A stretch of DNA of 64,000 bases from an uncultured Dysgonomonas sp. (GTDB lineage: Bacteria > Bacteroidota > Bacteroidia > Bacteroidales > Dysgonomonadaceae): contig NZ_LT599032.1 in assembly GCF_900079725.1 (NCBI RefSeq), positions 3,210,155 through 3,274,154 on the forward strand, written 5' to 3'. Shown here one piece after another: positions 52,044-61,203 of this stretch (position 1 is the first letter of the stretch; each line of letters begins with the position of its first letter). Made by a program: the position numbers and the translations under genes. The notes below the pieces were generated by a model that saw only the letters and a program-made list of their open reading frames with translations, did not search any database and was not told the origin of the DNA.

Positions 52044-52406
52044 ATGGAAAAGCTTACTCATCAGGAAGAATCTATAATGCTGCACATCTGGCAGCTTAAA
52101 GAGTGTGTAGTAAAAGATATCATAAATGAGATGGATGAACCTAAGCCTCCCTATACGACAGTGGCTTCCGTCGTTCGTAATCTGGAGCAAAAAGGTTATC
52201 TGAATTCAAAGAAATATGGCAATGTGTGGGTGTATACTCCGAAAATCAAAGAAGATGAGTATAAGAAGGCATTTATGTCTAATGTAGTAAAAAGTTACTT
52301 TGAGAATTCATATAAAGAGCTTGTCTCTTTCTTTGTAAAGGAGGAAAAAATATCCCCAGAGGAATTACAGGAAATAATGAAGATGATAGAAAAGGGCAAA
52401 GGTTAA
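52044..52406 (+). CDS. BlaI/MecI/CopY-family transcriptional repressor
   Basis: A 120-residue winged-helix repressor. The helix-turn-helix with PPYTTVASVVRNLEQKGYLN (about 36-55) and the wing KKYGNVWVYTPKI (about 58) are those of BlaI/MecI. The C-terminal helices (FFVKEEKISPEELQEIMKMI) would form the dimer region cut by a BlaR1-like protease. It lies 19 bases before the M56 peptidase gene, the classic pairing. Upstream, CGTATATTTACG (51998-52009) is a perfect CGTA-N4-TACG dyad near the promoter and may be its operator. In Bacteroidota these pairs seldom lie next to beta-lactamases; the stimulus is unknown. Confidence 0.92.
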   Translation: MEKLTHQEESIMLHIWQLKECVVKDIINEMDEPKPPYTTVASVVRNLEQKGYLNSKKYGNVWVYTPKIKEDEYKKAFMSNVVKSYFENSYKELVSFFVKEEKISPEELQEIMKMIEKGKG

Positions 52407-52425
52407 TAATCAATACTACGCTACC

Positions 52426-54147
52426 ATGGATCACACAATTTTAATATACCTTGTCAAGGTGTCGGTTGCTCTGGCACTGTTTTACGGACTGTATGTTCTT
52501 TGTCTGAAGAGGGACACATTTCTGAAACTGAGGAGAATTTACTTCTTATCAGCCTTATTATTTTCTCTGTTATTCCCTGCCGTTACGATCGAATTGTCTG
52601 CTTCCGGTGATACTCCTGTACAGATTCCGACATACTGGTTGTCGGATATTGAAGTCGGGAGCGTAGTTGATGCGGAGGCTTCGACGGAGGCGGCTGTGAG
52701 CATGTGGGTTGTTGTTTTAGCTATACTTGCCGCCGTATCGCTTTTTTGTGCAATTAAATTTTTTGTGCAACTATTCAGTTTGGTTAAGTTGAGAATTGCG
52801 AATGAGACTGAAAAATTGTCCACTTACCGCATTGTAAAAATGAAAGATAGGCGGGCATCCCCATTTTCTTTCTTCAACTGGATTTTTATCAACTCTGATG
52901 CCCATAATCCGGTCGAACTGGCTGAGATAATTGCACATGAACAGGTGCATGTAGATCAGTATCATTCTATCGATGTGGTGCTATCCGAAATCTTATGTAT
53001 TTGTTTCTGGTGGAACCCGTTTGCATGGTTGTTGAAGAAAGAAATAAAACTGAACCTGGAATATCTGGCAGATAAAGGTGTGCTGGAGTCAGGATTCGAT
53101 TCGAAAGAATATCAATATATATTATTACAAGTCTCAAATAGAAGTACCGGTATACCACTTATTAATAATTTCAACGTTTCACAACTTAAACAACGCATTA
53201 TGATGATGAATAAAAAGAAAAGCTCAGTATTTACATCTGTAAAATACCTGCTGGTTGTTCCGGTATGCGCAACATTGCTTTTGGGCAACGCAGTACAGGC
53301 AACTACATCTTTAGATAAATTTTCGATAGATGAAATATCCGAAGTGATGGATGGTGATCAGGCGCCTCAAAAGAAAGGGGATGTGTATGTGACAGTAGAG
53401 CAGATGCCTTCGTTTCCCGGAGGATTAGATGCTCAACAGCGTTTTATTTCCGGAGGTTTGAAATATCCAGTAGAGGCTCAGACTAAAGGTATTCAGGGAA
53501 GAGTGACTGTTCGCTATGTGGTGAAGAGCACCGGCGAAATATCCAATATAGAAGTAATAAGGGGCATTGATCCTTTATTGGATAATGAGGCGATCCGTAT
53601 TGTGAAATCCATGCCTAAATGGGAACCCGGCAAGCAAGGTGGAAAAGCGGTAGATGTGTACTATACATTACCTATTGTATTCAGGCTTGCGGGTGCTACT
53701 AAAAAGGTGGAGTCCGGTGGCGATCCGAATGAAATTGTTGCGGTCGGTTATGGTGCACCACAAGAGAAGAAAGTAGAAGTTGCATCCTTGAAAGAGGGTT
53801 CTCCAAACGATAAAATGAAGCCTTTTTTAACCGTAGAACAAATGCCTGCTTTTCCCGGAGGAGAACCGGCTATGCATGAGTATATCAGTAATAACCTGAA
53901 ATATCCGGAAGATGCTCAAAAGAATGGAATTCAAGGACGTGTGGTAGTCCGCTTCATAGTGAAGAGTACAGGTGAGGTGAGTGATGTTTCAGTTATTCGT
54001 GGAATAGACCCGAGTATGGACAAAGAGGCTGCCCGTATGGTTGGCTCCATGCCGAAGTGGACGCCCGGTAAGCAGAACGGGCAGGCTGTGGATGTATATT
54101 ACACGTTACCTATCGTTTATAAGCTGAACAAAAGTGATAAAAAATAA
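52426..54147 (+). CDS. BlaR1-like M56 metallopeptidase with two TonB C-terminal domains
   Basis: A 573-residue membrane protein. Four or so helices (about 5-22, 36-52, 87-113, 273-291) enclose an M56 peptidase part with the zinc motif HEQVH at 171-175 and the downstream NLEYLADKGVL (about 207-217, glutamate ligand). After the last helix come two tandem TonB C-terminal-like domains (about 325-425 and 472-572), each with VEQMPxFPGG, GRVxVRxxVKSTGE and YYTLPIV landmarks, separated by a short linker. The layout suggests that inducer sensing by BlaI-type cleavage is joined to envelope-facing TonB-like domains. It follows the repressor gene by 19 bases and ends at a clear terminator. Confidence 0.92.
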   Translation: MDHTILIYLVKVSVALALFYGLYVLCLKRDTFLKLRRIYFLSALLFSLLFPAVTIELSASGDTPVQIPTYWLSDIEVGSVVDAEASTEAAVSMWVVVLAILAAVSLFCAIKFFVQLFSLVKLRIANETEKLSTYRIVKMKDRRASPFSFFNWIFINSDAHNPVELAEIIAHEQVHVDQYHSIDVVLSEILCICFWWNPFAWLLKKEIKLNLEYLADKGVLESGFDSKEYQYILLQVSNRSTGIPLINNFNVSQLKQRIMMMNKKKSSVFTSVKYLLVVPVCATLLLGNAVQATTSLDKFSIDEISEVMDGDQAPQKKGDVYVTVEQMPSFPGGLDAQQRFISGGLKYPVEAQTKGIQGRVTVRYVVKSTGEISNIEVIRGIDPLLDNEAIRIVKSMPKWEPGKQGGKAVDVYYTLPIVFRLAGATKKVESGGDPNEIVAVGYGAPQEKKVEVASLKEGSPNDKMKPFLTVEQMPAFPGGEPAMHEYISNNLKYPEDAQKNGIQGRVVVRFIVKSTGEVSDVSVIRGIDPSMDKEAARMVGSMPKWTPGKQNGQAVDVYYTLPIVYKLNKSDKK

Positions 54148-54178
54148 ATAAAGGCTAATCACTAATTACTACTATTCT

Positions 54179-54217
54179 AAAGAGGCAGACAGCAGTACTT
54201 TCTGCCTCTCTTTTTTA
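54179..54217 (+). terminator. Terminator after the M56–TonB gene
   Basis: AGAGGCAGA (54181-54189) and TCTGCCTCT (54201-54209) form a perfect stem followed by CTTTTTT, 31 bases after the stop codon. Confidence 0.85.
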
Positions 54218-54266
54218 ATTACTTAGTATAAGTACTTTCAATGTTGCATCCCTTTTTATCTATTAT

Positions 54267-54314
54267 CCACGACTTAAAAGTCATGGTAGATTAAATGGCT
54301 GGCAGCAACGCTGC
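54267..54314. repeat. Double hairpin resembling IS200/IS605-type ends
   Basis: CCACGACTT-AA-AAGTCATGG (54267-54286, one mismatch) is followed by GCAGC-AAC-GCTGC (54302-54314). A CGACTT…AAGTC hairpin is the kind of end seen in IS200/IS605 elements. No transposase is nearby, so it may be a relic or a regulatory structure for the downstream gene. Confidence 0.35.
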
Positions 54315-54386
54315 TATGTTTTATTTAATAAAAACTTTATTTGTTGAAGAGAGAAAATAGATAATGTCTGACGAATTATAACTAAA

Positions 54387-55316
54387 ATGATGAAAAAAGT
54401 AAATTTCAAATACACAATCATTCTTTTGTGGATTGTGGTAGTTACTGCGTGCAGTGGTCACACTTCGAAAGAACAGCAAAAATCCGAACCCGGAATACAC
54501 GACGAAGAACAAGACTTAACAGGTAATGCCAAGACATTGTCGGATTCTGTTCATATAGAGGGCGAAAGCAGGATGACAGATGTTTCGCAAGAAGAACCAG
54601 TAAAAGATGTTCGTATTTTCAGAGAAGACGGTACTTTACCGGAGTATTCGGGAGGCGATGTATGGCAATATATGAATGACAATGTGCGTTTTCCGGCAGG
54701 AACAACCTTAAACAGGAGCGATAATAGTATTATTGTGCATTTTATCGTAGAAAAAGATGGTTCTTTGAATAGTTTTAGTCTTTATGCCGGAAGTTATCCG
54801 GCTCTGGATGCCGAAGTGTTGCGCGTGGCAAAAACAATGACAAAATGGCGTCCCGGTAAACTAAATGGAAAAATAGTGCGCACTACTTATTTGCTTGGTG
54901 GCGTCTATCATTCGGAAGATGGCAAACTAAAATTGTATCCTTTGCCACCACCCCAAAAAGAACAATACCAGGGTGAAGTTTTTGCTTTTGCCGAAAAGAA
55001 TCCACAGTTCCCTGACGGAATGAGTAAGATGCAAAAGTTTATCACCGACAATATGCAATATCCTGATGAGGCATTAGAATATAAGGATGAAGGAAAGGTA
55101 ATGGTACAATTTATTATATCCCCAACAGGAGAAATCTCTGATATATTCGGGGTTGTCCGTTGCCGGTTTAATGAACAATGTCCTTCTACTTCCTTAGTCC
55201 TGGCAAAAGAAGCAGAACGGATAGTAGGACTGATGCCTCATTGGATTCCGGGCGAAAATAAAGGGAAAAAAGTAGCAGTGAGGTACGTTTTACCGATTAA
55301 CTTTAAAATTCCATAA
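54387..55316 (+). CDS. Lipoprotein with two TonB C-terminal-like domains
   Basis: A 309-residue protein. Its lipoprotein signal ends IVVVTACSGHTS (Cys about 22) and is followed by a Glu/Gln/Ser-rich linker (about 25-75). Two TonB C-terminal-like domains follow (about 85-180 and 205-309). The first has FPAGTTLNRSDNSIIVHFIVEKDGS and a WRPGKLNGK loop; the second has PDGMSKMQKFITDNMQYPDEAL, GKVMVQFIISPTGEI and IPGENKGKKVAVRYVLPI. It lacks the usual TonB transmembrane anchor and proline-rich spacer. It is close in layout to the domains of the upstream M56 protein and probably arose from the same family. It stands outside the M56 operon, behind the terminator. Confidence 0.82.
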   Translation: MMKKVNFKYTIILLWIVVVTACSGHTSKEQQKSEPGIHDEEQDLTGNAKTLSDSVHIEGESRMTDVSQEEPVKDVRIFREDGTLPEYSGGDVWQYMNDNVRFPAGTTLNRSDNSIIVHFIVEKDGSLNSFSLYAGSYPALDAEVLRVAKTMTKWRPGKLNGKIVRTTYLLGGVYHSEDGKLKLYPLPPPQKEQYQGEVFAFAEKNPQFPDGMSKMQKFITDNMQYPDEALEYKDEGKVMVQFIISPTGEISDIFGVVRCRFNEQCPSTSLVLAKEAERIVGLMPHWIPGENKGKKVAVRYVLPINFKIP

Positions 55317-55525
55317 CCTTTTTTATCAATGGCTGAAAGAAAACTATGAAGCAGGAATTTTTCAGCAAGATACAACCAACAAATAATGTGCTGGATTGCT
55401 TTGTTGTGATTTCAAACAAACTTGTAGATCATAAAAAACTATTCCATTGTTTCGTAGACTGTTGAATAGAACTATTCTTCCGGATTTGATGTTGTATCTC
55501 TATAATGAAGGAACGGCTTCGGCAT

Positions 55526-57622
55526 TTAACTGATCTGTCCCCAGTTATACCTGTTCCCTCCGAGCTTGCGCAATTGCTTTCGCAAGATGAGGTTATCGGG
55601 CTTTTCCATCGATGGGTCTTCATCTAATACGTTTTGTGCGATTTCCCGTGCATACTGTACTATTTCCCCATCTCGTACCAGATTGGCTATTCGCAGATTG
55701 AACGGGATACCGCTCTGTTGCGTGCCTTCAAGGTCGCCCGGGCCACGCAGTTTAAGGTCTGCCTCGGCTATCTCGAATCCGTCGTTGCTCTCTACCATAA
55801 TGTTGATTCGCTTGCGGGTATCAGCCGATAGTTCGTAAGGAGTGACCAGAATACAATAAGACTGGTCGGCTCCGCGCCCTACGCGTCCCCGTAACTGGTG
55901 CAATTGCGAAAGTCCGAACCGCTGCGCCGATTCTATCACCATAACTGAGGCGTTGGGCACATTTACACCTACTTCGATAACTGTAGTGGCAACCATTATC
56001 TGAGCTTCGTTAGAGACAAAGCGTTGCATTTCGGCATCTTTCTCTTTCGGCTTCATCTTGCCATGAACCTTACATACCGTATATTCGGGAAATACTTCTT
56101 TTATATGTTCGAAGCCTTCTTCCAGATTCTTTAAGTCAAGTTTCTCGCTTTCCTCAATGAGTGGATACACCATATATACCTGTCGTCCTTCCTGTAATTG
56201 CTTGCGGATGGATTCGTACAGCGCGCCCCTCTTTTTATCGTACTGATGGATGGTTTGTATTGGTTTTCGTCCAGGAGGCAGCTCATCTATTATAGAGACA
56301 TCAAGGTCGCCATATACAGTCATCGCCAGTGTGCGCGGGATCGGTGTGGCTGTCATTACCAGTATATGTGGCGGATTGGTGTTTTTTGTCCATAATTTTG
56401 CCCGCTGAGCTACGCCGAACCGGTGCTGTTCGTCTATCACTACCAGCCCCAGATTGCCGAATTGTACAGTGTCTTCTATCAGGGCGTGTGTACCTATGAG
56501 GATTTGCACGTCATTCGTCAACAGGCCGCTATGTATGCGTTCCCTGTCTTTTTTCTTTGTAGAGCCTGTCAGTAGTTCTACATTCACATCCATTCCGGCA
56601 AGAAATTCTTTGATTGTGTGATAGTGCTGTGTTGCCAGTATTTCGGTAGGAGCCATCAGTGCTGCCTGAAAACCATTGTCCAAGGCGATTAGCATCAGCA
56701 TCAAAGCTACGAGCGTTTTTCCGCTGCCGACATCACCTTGCAAGAGGCGGTTCATTTGTTCGCCGGTAGCCATATCCTGCCGTATTTCCTTTATAATGCG
56801 TTTCTGGGCATTGGTCAGTGGGAAGGGGAGGTTCTGTTCGTAGAACGTATTGAGGTAGCCTCCGACTTTGGTAAATACAAAGCCTTTCAGTTTTGACTTA
56901 CGGTCGGCAGTATATCTCAGTATATTTAGTTGTATGTAAAACAGCTCTTCAAATTTAAGCCTGTACTGGGCTTCCCGCAGCAAGGTCGCATTTTCGGGGA
57001 AATGCACATTGCGCATAGCCTGTTTCAGCCCCATGAGGCGAGCGTCCTGTATTACCTTTTCGGGTAATGTTTCCTGCAGGTTCCTGATAATGGAAGTAAA
57101 GGCGGCAGCCATCATTTTCTGAATCGCTTTGGAGTTCAGGTAATGATTTTTCATTTTCTCCGTCGTGTTGTAGTACGGCATCAGGCCGGTCGGCCGCTCT
57201 TCTTCGTTGATGTAAGGGTCTATATCGGGATGCGCGATATTGAACTTATCGCCGAACATGGTGGGTTTTCCGAAAACGATATAGGGTAAATTCAGTTTAT
57301 ACTTTTCTTCTATGAATCTTGCTCCCTGAAACCAAACAAGATCTATATATCCCGTGCCGTCGGTAAAGTGTCCAACAAGCCGTTTTTTATGCCTTTCGCC
57401 ATGTGTTTCAAAGCCTGTTATCCTGCCCCTGAGTTGTATATAAGGCATATTGCCGTCTATTTCGTGGATAAAATAGATGCGGCTGCGGTCGATATACTTA
57501 TAGGGAAAGTAATAGAGGAGATCTTCTACCGAGAACACATTAAGTTCTTTATTTAGTATCTCAGCCTTTTTAGGACCTACTCCTGCTAGAAACTTTATAT
57601 CGGTCTGTGAAAAATCAGTCAT
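55526..57622 (-). CDS. recG: ATP-dependent DNA helicase RecG
   Basis: A 698-residue RecG helicase that remodels stalled replication forks and Holliday junctions. An N-terminal wedge/OB domain (YIQLRGRITGFETHG, about 84) is followed by the helicase core with QGDVGSGKT (Walker A, about 298-306), DEQHRFG (motif II, about 400), TATPIPRTL (motif III) and QRFGLSQLHQLRGRVGRG (motifs V-VI, about 588-605). The ATG at 57622 is preferred: the longer frame begins with TTG at 57634. It is convergent with the TonB lipoprotein gene; the 209 bases between them contain no terminator that I can see. Confidence 0.96.
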   Translation of the reverse strand: MTDFSQTDIKFLAGVGPKKAEILNKELNVFSVEDLLYYFPYKYIDRSRIYFIHEIDGNMPYIQLRGRITGFETHGERHKKRLVGHFTDGTGYIDLVWFQGARFIEEKYKLNLPYIVFGKPTMFGDKFNIAHPDIDPYINEEERPTGLMPYYNTTEKMKNHYLNSKAIQKMMAAAFTSIIRNLQETLPEKVIQDARLMGLKQAMRNVHFPENATLLREAQYRLKFEELFYIQLNILRYTADRKSKLKGFVFTKVGGYLNTFYEQNLPFPLTNAQKRIIKEIRQDMATGEQMNRLLQGDVGSGKTLVALMLMLIALDNGFQAALMAPTEILATQHYHTIKEFLAGMDVNVELLTGSTKKKDRERIHSGLLTNDVQILIGTHALIEDTVQFGNLGLVVIDEQHRFGVAQRAKLWTKNTNPPHILVMTATPIPRTLAMTVYGDLDVSIIDELPPGRKPIQTIHQYDKKRGALYESIRKQLQEGRQVYMVYPLIEESEKLDLKNLEEGFEHIKEVFPEYTVCKVHGKMKPKEKDAEMQRFVSNEAQIMVATTVIEVGVNVPNASVMVIESAQRFGLSQLHQLRGRVGRGADQSYCILVTPYELSADTRKRINIMVESNDGFEIAEADLKLRGPGDLEGTQQSGIPFNLRIANLVRDGEIVQYAREIAQNVLDEDPSMEKPDNLILRKQLRKLGGNRYNWGQIS

Positions 57623-57698
57623 TTTACCTGTCAAAAAACATATTAACGTGTAAAGTTACAAGAATTTGTGAGGTATAGCATAAGGAACATGAAAGATA

Positions 57699-58075
57699 TT
57701 TATCTATATATAATGGCTGATGGTTGATTGCTGTTGGCTGAAGGTTCTTTGATGTATTGGTATAAGTATTGAGTAGTAAGTTTTAAGCTATATGAGATAC
57801 AAGTAGACAAGATACGAGATACAAGTTATTAACCGATGACTGTTCACTAACGAGATGCTTCGCTTTGCTCTGTAAGACAAGCTAATTATTAATTTTTCAT
57901 TCTTAATTATTAATTGCTTTCCGTGTTACCTTTGTTACTTTTTAATTATATATAGTTAACGGATGTGAAAATGACAAGATAAAAACAAAGGAAAACTTGT
58001 CAGATATGTCAGGTTTTAACGAAATATGGTTAATAAACGTAAATATGATCATGGGCTGGAATTTGCGTCTTTCCT
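57699..58075 (+). repeat. Mosaic intergenic repeat, copy 5 (modules A, B, C)
   Basis: The 642-base gap 57623-58264 has no gene. It holds a diverged module A (57699-57752), ATGAGATACAAGTAGACAAG with repeated GATACGAGATACAAG words (57788-57830), AACGAGATGCTTCGCTTTGC, ATTATTAATTGCTTTCCGTG, module B (about 57918-57945; TACCTTTG 57927-57934) and module C (57961-58073, ending GGAATTTGCGTCTTT). The order is the same as in copy 2. Confidence 0.75.
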
Positions 58076-58204
58076 CGAGAACATTATTTATTGTATCATT
58101 TGTAACTTTTTCAAAATTTCAGCAAGGTTGATTGCCTTATGTTAATTACTAGCGAAAAGGTTGTAAAGTAGATTATTCATAATTTATATTTACTGACATT
58201 TTTT

Positions 58205-58212
58205 TATCTTTG
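58205..58212 (+). promoter_or_regulatory. −7 box of the LTA-synthase-like gene
   Basis: TATCTTTG ends 52 bases before the ATG at 58265. A weak TTTA stands 18 bases further upstream (58183-58186). Confidence 0.5.
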
Positions 58213-58264
58213 CAATCTATTTGAACAATAGAAGCCTTTAACACAAATATTCTTTACAAATAAG

Positions 58265-60268
58265 ATGGATTTAAAAAAATATCTGACTAACCTGTATCCT
58301 ATAATAGCATATATCTTCAAGATACATTTGCTTGTGCTACTTATCTTTCTTATAATCAGGTTGATACTGTTGTTTACAAACTGGCATAATGTGGAGTATG
58401 TAGATCGTGAATCTATAGCAGGAGCTTTCCGTTTAGGTCTTTATATAGATAATATTCCGGTAGCGTGCATTAGTACTCTTGCTATAATCTTTGCTTGCTG
58501 CCTGTCTTTTTTTGGAGCAAATAGGAAAATTTTCCGGTGTTGCTTCAATACCTATTATATAGGTATCTATGCGGTAATAATTGGATTTACAATAGCCGAT
58601 ATACCATATTTTAATTTCTTTTTCAAGCATCTGGATGTATCTATCCTGGCTTGGTTGAGTAACGATACAGAGGGGTATCAGATGATTCTGGCAGAGTCGA
58701 GTTATTATAAATATTTCGCTTTATTCTTCATAACCGTTCTTTTATTTGGCTTGTGTGTCGTATATTTCTCTAAGAAATGGAAGAATTACAATGCAGATGA
58801 CTCAGTAAATAGTAAATTGAAGATAGCGAAATATGTTCTTATCCCCATTGTTTTACTCGCAGTCTGCTATACAGGTGTAACGAAGAAACAGAGGTTTGTT
58901 TATCCGATTACTTTATGGACACCTTATCTGGGCTCAAGTTCTTTTACAAATGAGTTAACTGTGAGTCCTGTATATAATTTCTGGTTGAGTATGATTGTAC
59001 CCCAATATAAAGACCGTGAGGTGAATCATCTGATATCACTGGACGATTCGTTCGAGCTTATAAAGAAGGATTTTGTATATCTGGATTTTATAGAAGATGA
59101 TTCCCGTATCCGCCGTAGGGTAACCAGTGTGGAAGACGAGATCACGCCCAATATCGTACTTGTTATAATGGAGGCGATGTCTTCTTATTTCATTACAGAA
59201 ACCCCACGCCTTACGCCTACTTTGAATGGACTGATAAGCAAGTCATATTATTTCAAGAATATATATTCTCAAGCGATACATACAAATCAGGGTACATTCA
59301 GTTCATTGTACGGCATACCTTCGCTTTTCGATAGGGTGATTATGGATAACAGGGTTGCTACCGGCGGCTCTAATGCCGTGCCGCTTCCATTATGTGAAGG
59401 CCTACCGTATAATCTGAACAAGAAAGGATATGTGTCGTCATTTTATCTGGCTCATGAAAAAGCATATAATAATATGGATATGTTCTTTAGTCTGAATGGA
59501 TACGAGATGAAGAATCTTCATTCGCGGGAGAATTATCCGCCATCGGAGTATGTTAGTCCCTGGGGCGTCAATGACGGATATTTATTTAAATATGCAGCCA
59601 ATACTTTAGGAAATACCGATGGGCAACCGTTTTTTGGAGGAATACTGACTATATCAAATCATCCTGATTATATAATACCGGATGAATTTAAGTATATAAG
59701 CAAGAACGATTCGGAGCAGGCTGTCTTTTATTCCGACCAGTGCATAAAACAGTTTATGAATGATGCGGCTAAACACGATTGGTTTAATAATACCATATTT
59801 GTATTTGTTGCAGATCATGGACGCCTCGAGGGTCAGGCCCTGTATGAGATGCCTCTATCATTCAATCATGTTCCGCTTATCATCTATTCGCCTTTGTTCG
59901 ATGATGCACCGAAGATTATTGATACATATGGAGGGCAGATCGATATATTTCCTACAGTAATGGGTTTGCTGAATATGGATTATGAAAACAATTCTCTGGG
60001 TATAGATCTGATGAAGGAAACACGCCCGTATGCAGTGTTTTCATCCGATGACAAACTTGGCTGTGTAGACGATAACTTCCTCTATTGTTACAATACCTTG
60101 TCGAAGCAGGAGTATCTGTATGATTACAAGGCTAATAATCCGCAGAATATAGCCTCGGCTCATCAGGAGGCTTTCGATAGTATGCGTGTATATGCATCCG
60201 CGACAGTTCAGGTGACGAATTATTTGTTGAAGAATCAATTGTTAAGGAAAAAACAGGGTGAAAATTAA
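58265..60268 (+). CDS. LTA synthase family sulfatase-like membrane phosphotransferase
   Basis: A 667-residue membrane enzyme of the LtaS/OpgB-like alkaline-phosphatase superfamily. Five N-terminal helices (to about residue 215) precede a large extracytoplasmic catalytic domain. The metal site is shown by NIVLVIMEAMSSYF (Glu about 299), the nucleophile Thr344 in HTNQGTFSSLYG, and FVADHGRLEG (about 515), with SFNHVPLIIYSP (His about 537) next. Gram-negative Bacteroidota lack lipoteichoic acid, so these proteins probably move phosphoglycerol or phosphoethanolamine onto envelope glycans or lipids. It is expressed from its own promoter behind repeat copy 5 and converges with nagB. Confidence 0.9.
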   Translation: MDLKKYLTNLYPIIAYIFKIHLLVLLIFLIIRLILLFTNWHNVEYVDRESIAGAFRLGLYIDNIPVACISTLAIIFACCLSFFGANRKIFRCCFNTYYIGIYAVIIGFTIADIPYFNFFFKHLDVSILAWLSNDTEGYQMILAESSYYKYFALFFITVLLFGLCVVYFSKKWKNYNADDSVNSKLKIAKYVLIPIVLLAVCYTGVTKKQRFVYPITLWTPYLGSSSFTNELTVSPVYNFWLSMIVPQYKDREVNHLISLDDSFELIKKDFVYLDFIEDDSRIRRRVTSVEDEITPNIVLVIMEAMSSYFITETPRLTPTLNGLISKSYYFKNIYSQAIHTNQGTFSSLYGIPSLFDRVIMDNRVATGGSNAVPLPLCEGLPYNLNKKGYVSSFYLAHEKAYNNMDMFFSLNGYEMKNLHSRENYPPSEYVSPWGVNDGYLFKYAANTLGNTDGQPFFGGILTISNHPDYIIPDEFKYISKNDSEQAVFYSDQCIKQFMNDAAKHDWFNNTIFVFVADHGRLEGQALYEMPLSFNHVPLIIYSPLFDDAPKIIDTYGGQIDIFPTVMGLLNMDYENNSLGIDLMKETRPYAVFSSDDKLGCVDDNFLYCYNTLSKQEYLYDYKANNPQNIASAHQEAFDSMRVYASATVQVTNYLLKNQLLRKKQGEN

Positions 60269-60290
60269 GGGAGGCTGTTACAGCCTCCCC
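60269..60290. terminator. Bidirectional terminator between LTA-synthase-like gene and nagB
   Basis: GGGAGGCTG-TTA-CAGCCTCCC is a perfect 9-base stem directly after the stop codon at 60268. On the minus strand it is followed by TTAATTTT, fitting nagB termination. Confidence 0.75.
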
Positions 60291-60317
60291 GGATATATTT
60301 GCAGACAATCTGATTGT

Positions 60318-61109
60318 TTAAAGATTCTCTTTTTCAATATCTTTAAAGTATTTATACGTACCCACTTTCAGTTCGTCCGTAGCAGCTTCATCACATACGA
60401 TGATTCCTTTCGGATGCAGTTGCAGGGCTGTGATAGTCCACATCTGATTAACGGAACCCTCTACAGCTTGGGCCAAAGCTCTGGCTTTATTGTGCCCGTT
60501 TACCATGATCAGGACTTCCTTTGCATCGAGGATAGTGCCTACGCCAACGGTCACAGATGTTTTTGGTACCTTGTTTACGTCATTGCTGAAGAAGCGGGAG
60601 TTAGCTATGATTGTATCATGGGTCAATGTCTTGATACGTGTGCGGGATGATAGAGATGAACCCGGTTCATTGAATGCAATGTGTCCGTCCGGGCCTATTC
60701 CTCCAAGGAATAAGTCTACACCTCCAACAGCTTTCATTTTAGCTTCGTAAGCAGCACATTCTGCTTGCAGGTCGGATGCGTTGCCATTCAGTATGTTCAC
60801 ATTAGCAGGGTCTATGTCCACATGATTGAAGAAATTGTTCCACATAAAGGTATGGTAGCTTTGCGGATGGTCTTTCGGCAGACCGACATATTCGTCCATG
60901 TTGAATGTGACTACATGCTTGAATGATACCCGTTTCTCCTGATAGTGCTTAATCAAACCGTTGTACATGCCTAAAGGAGAAGAGCCTGTGGGTAGTCCTA
61001 AAACAAATGGCTTATCAGATGTCGGATTAGCGCCATTGATTTTGTTTACAACATAGTTAGCTGCCCATTGGGATAAGGAATTGTAATCGGGCTGGATAAT
61101 TAGTCTCAT
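60318..61109 (-). CDS. nagB: Glucosamine-6-phosphate deaminase
   Basis: A 263-residue glucosamine-6-phosphate deaminase/isomerase, yielding fructose 6-phosphate and ammonia from amino-sugar catabolism. The phosphate-binding [17 protein letters not shown] (about 38-54), the catalytic region NMDEYVGLP (about 70-78) and [23 protein letters not shown] (about 136-158, with the catalytic Asp, His and Glu) are all intact. It is the active relative of the degenerate N-terminal domain in the upstream 660-residue protein. A terminator-like hairpin lies between the two genes, so nagB may have its own promoter. Confidence 0.96.
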   Translation of the reverse strand: MRLIIQPDYNSLSQWAANYVVNKINGANPTSDKPFVLGLPTGSSPLGMYNGLIKHYQEKRVSFKHVVTFNMDEYVGLPKDHPQSYHTFMWNNFFNHVDIDPANVNILNGNASDLQAECAAYEAKMKAVGGVDLFLGGIGPDGHIAFNEPGSSLSSRTRIKTLTHDTIIANSRFFSNDVNKVPKTSVTVGVGTILDAKEVLIMVNGHNKARALAQAVEGSVNQMWTITALQLHPKGIIVCDEAATDELKVGTYKYFKDIEKENL

Positions 61110-61137
61110 GATATATCAGTGTTTATTATATTATGGC

Positions 61138-61188
61138 AAAAAATAAGACAAACCTTCCAAAGATAGCTCTTATATCCAGAAAGGCTTG
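61138..61188 (-). terminator. Probable terminator after the NagB-like/PIG-L gene
   Basis: On the minus strand CAAGCCTT (61188-61181) pairs with AAGGTTTG (61156-61149) through eight base pairs, one of them G-U, followed by TCTTATTTTTT. Confidence 0.55.
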
Positions 61189-61203
61189 CCTTTTAACTAT
61201 AAT

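Noticed and set aside
55429-55623. A 64-codon minus-strand frame overlapping the end of recG
   Set aside because: Out of frame with recG, overlapping its coding end, without signal or domain.
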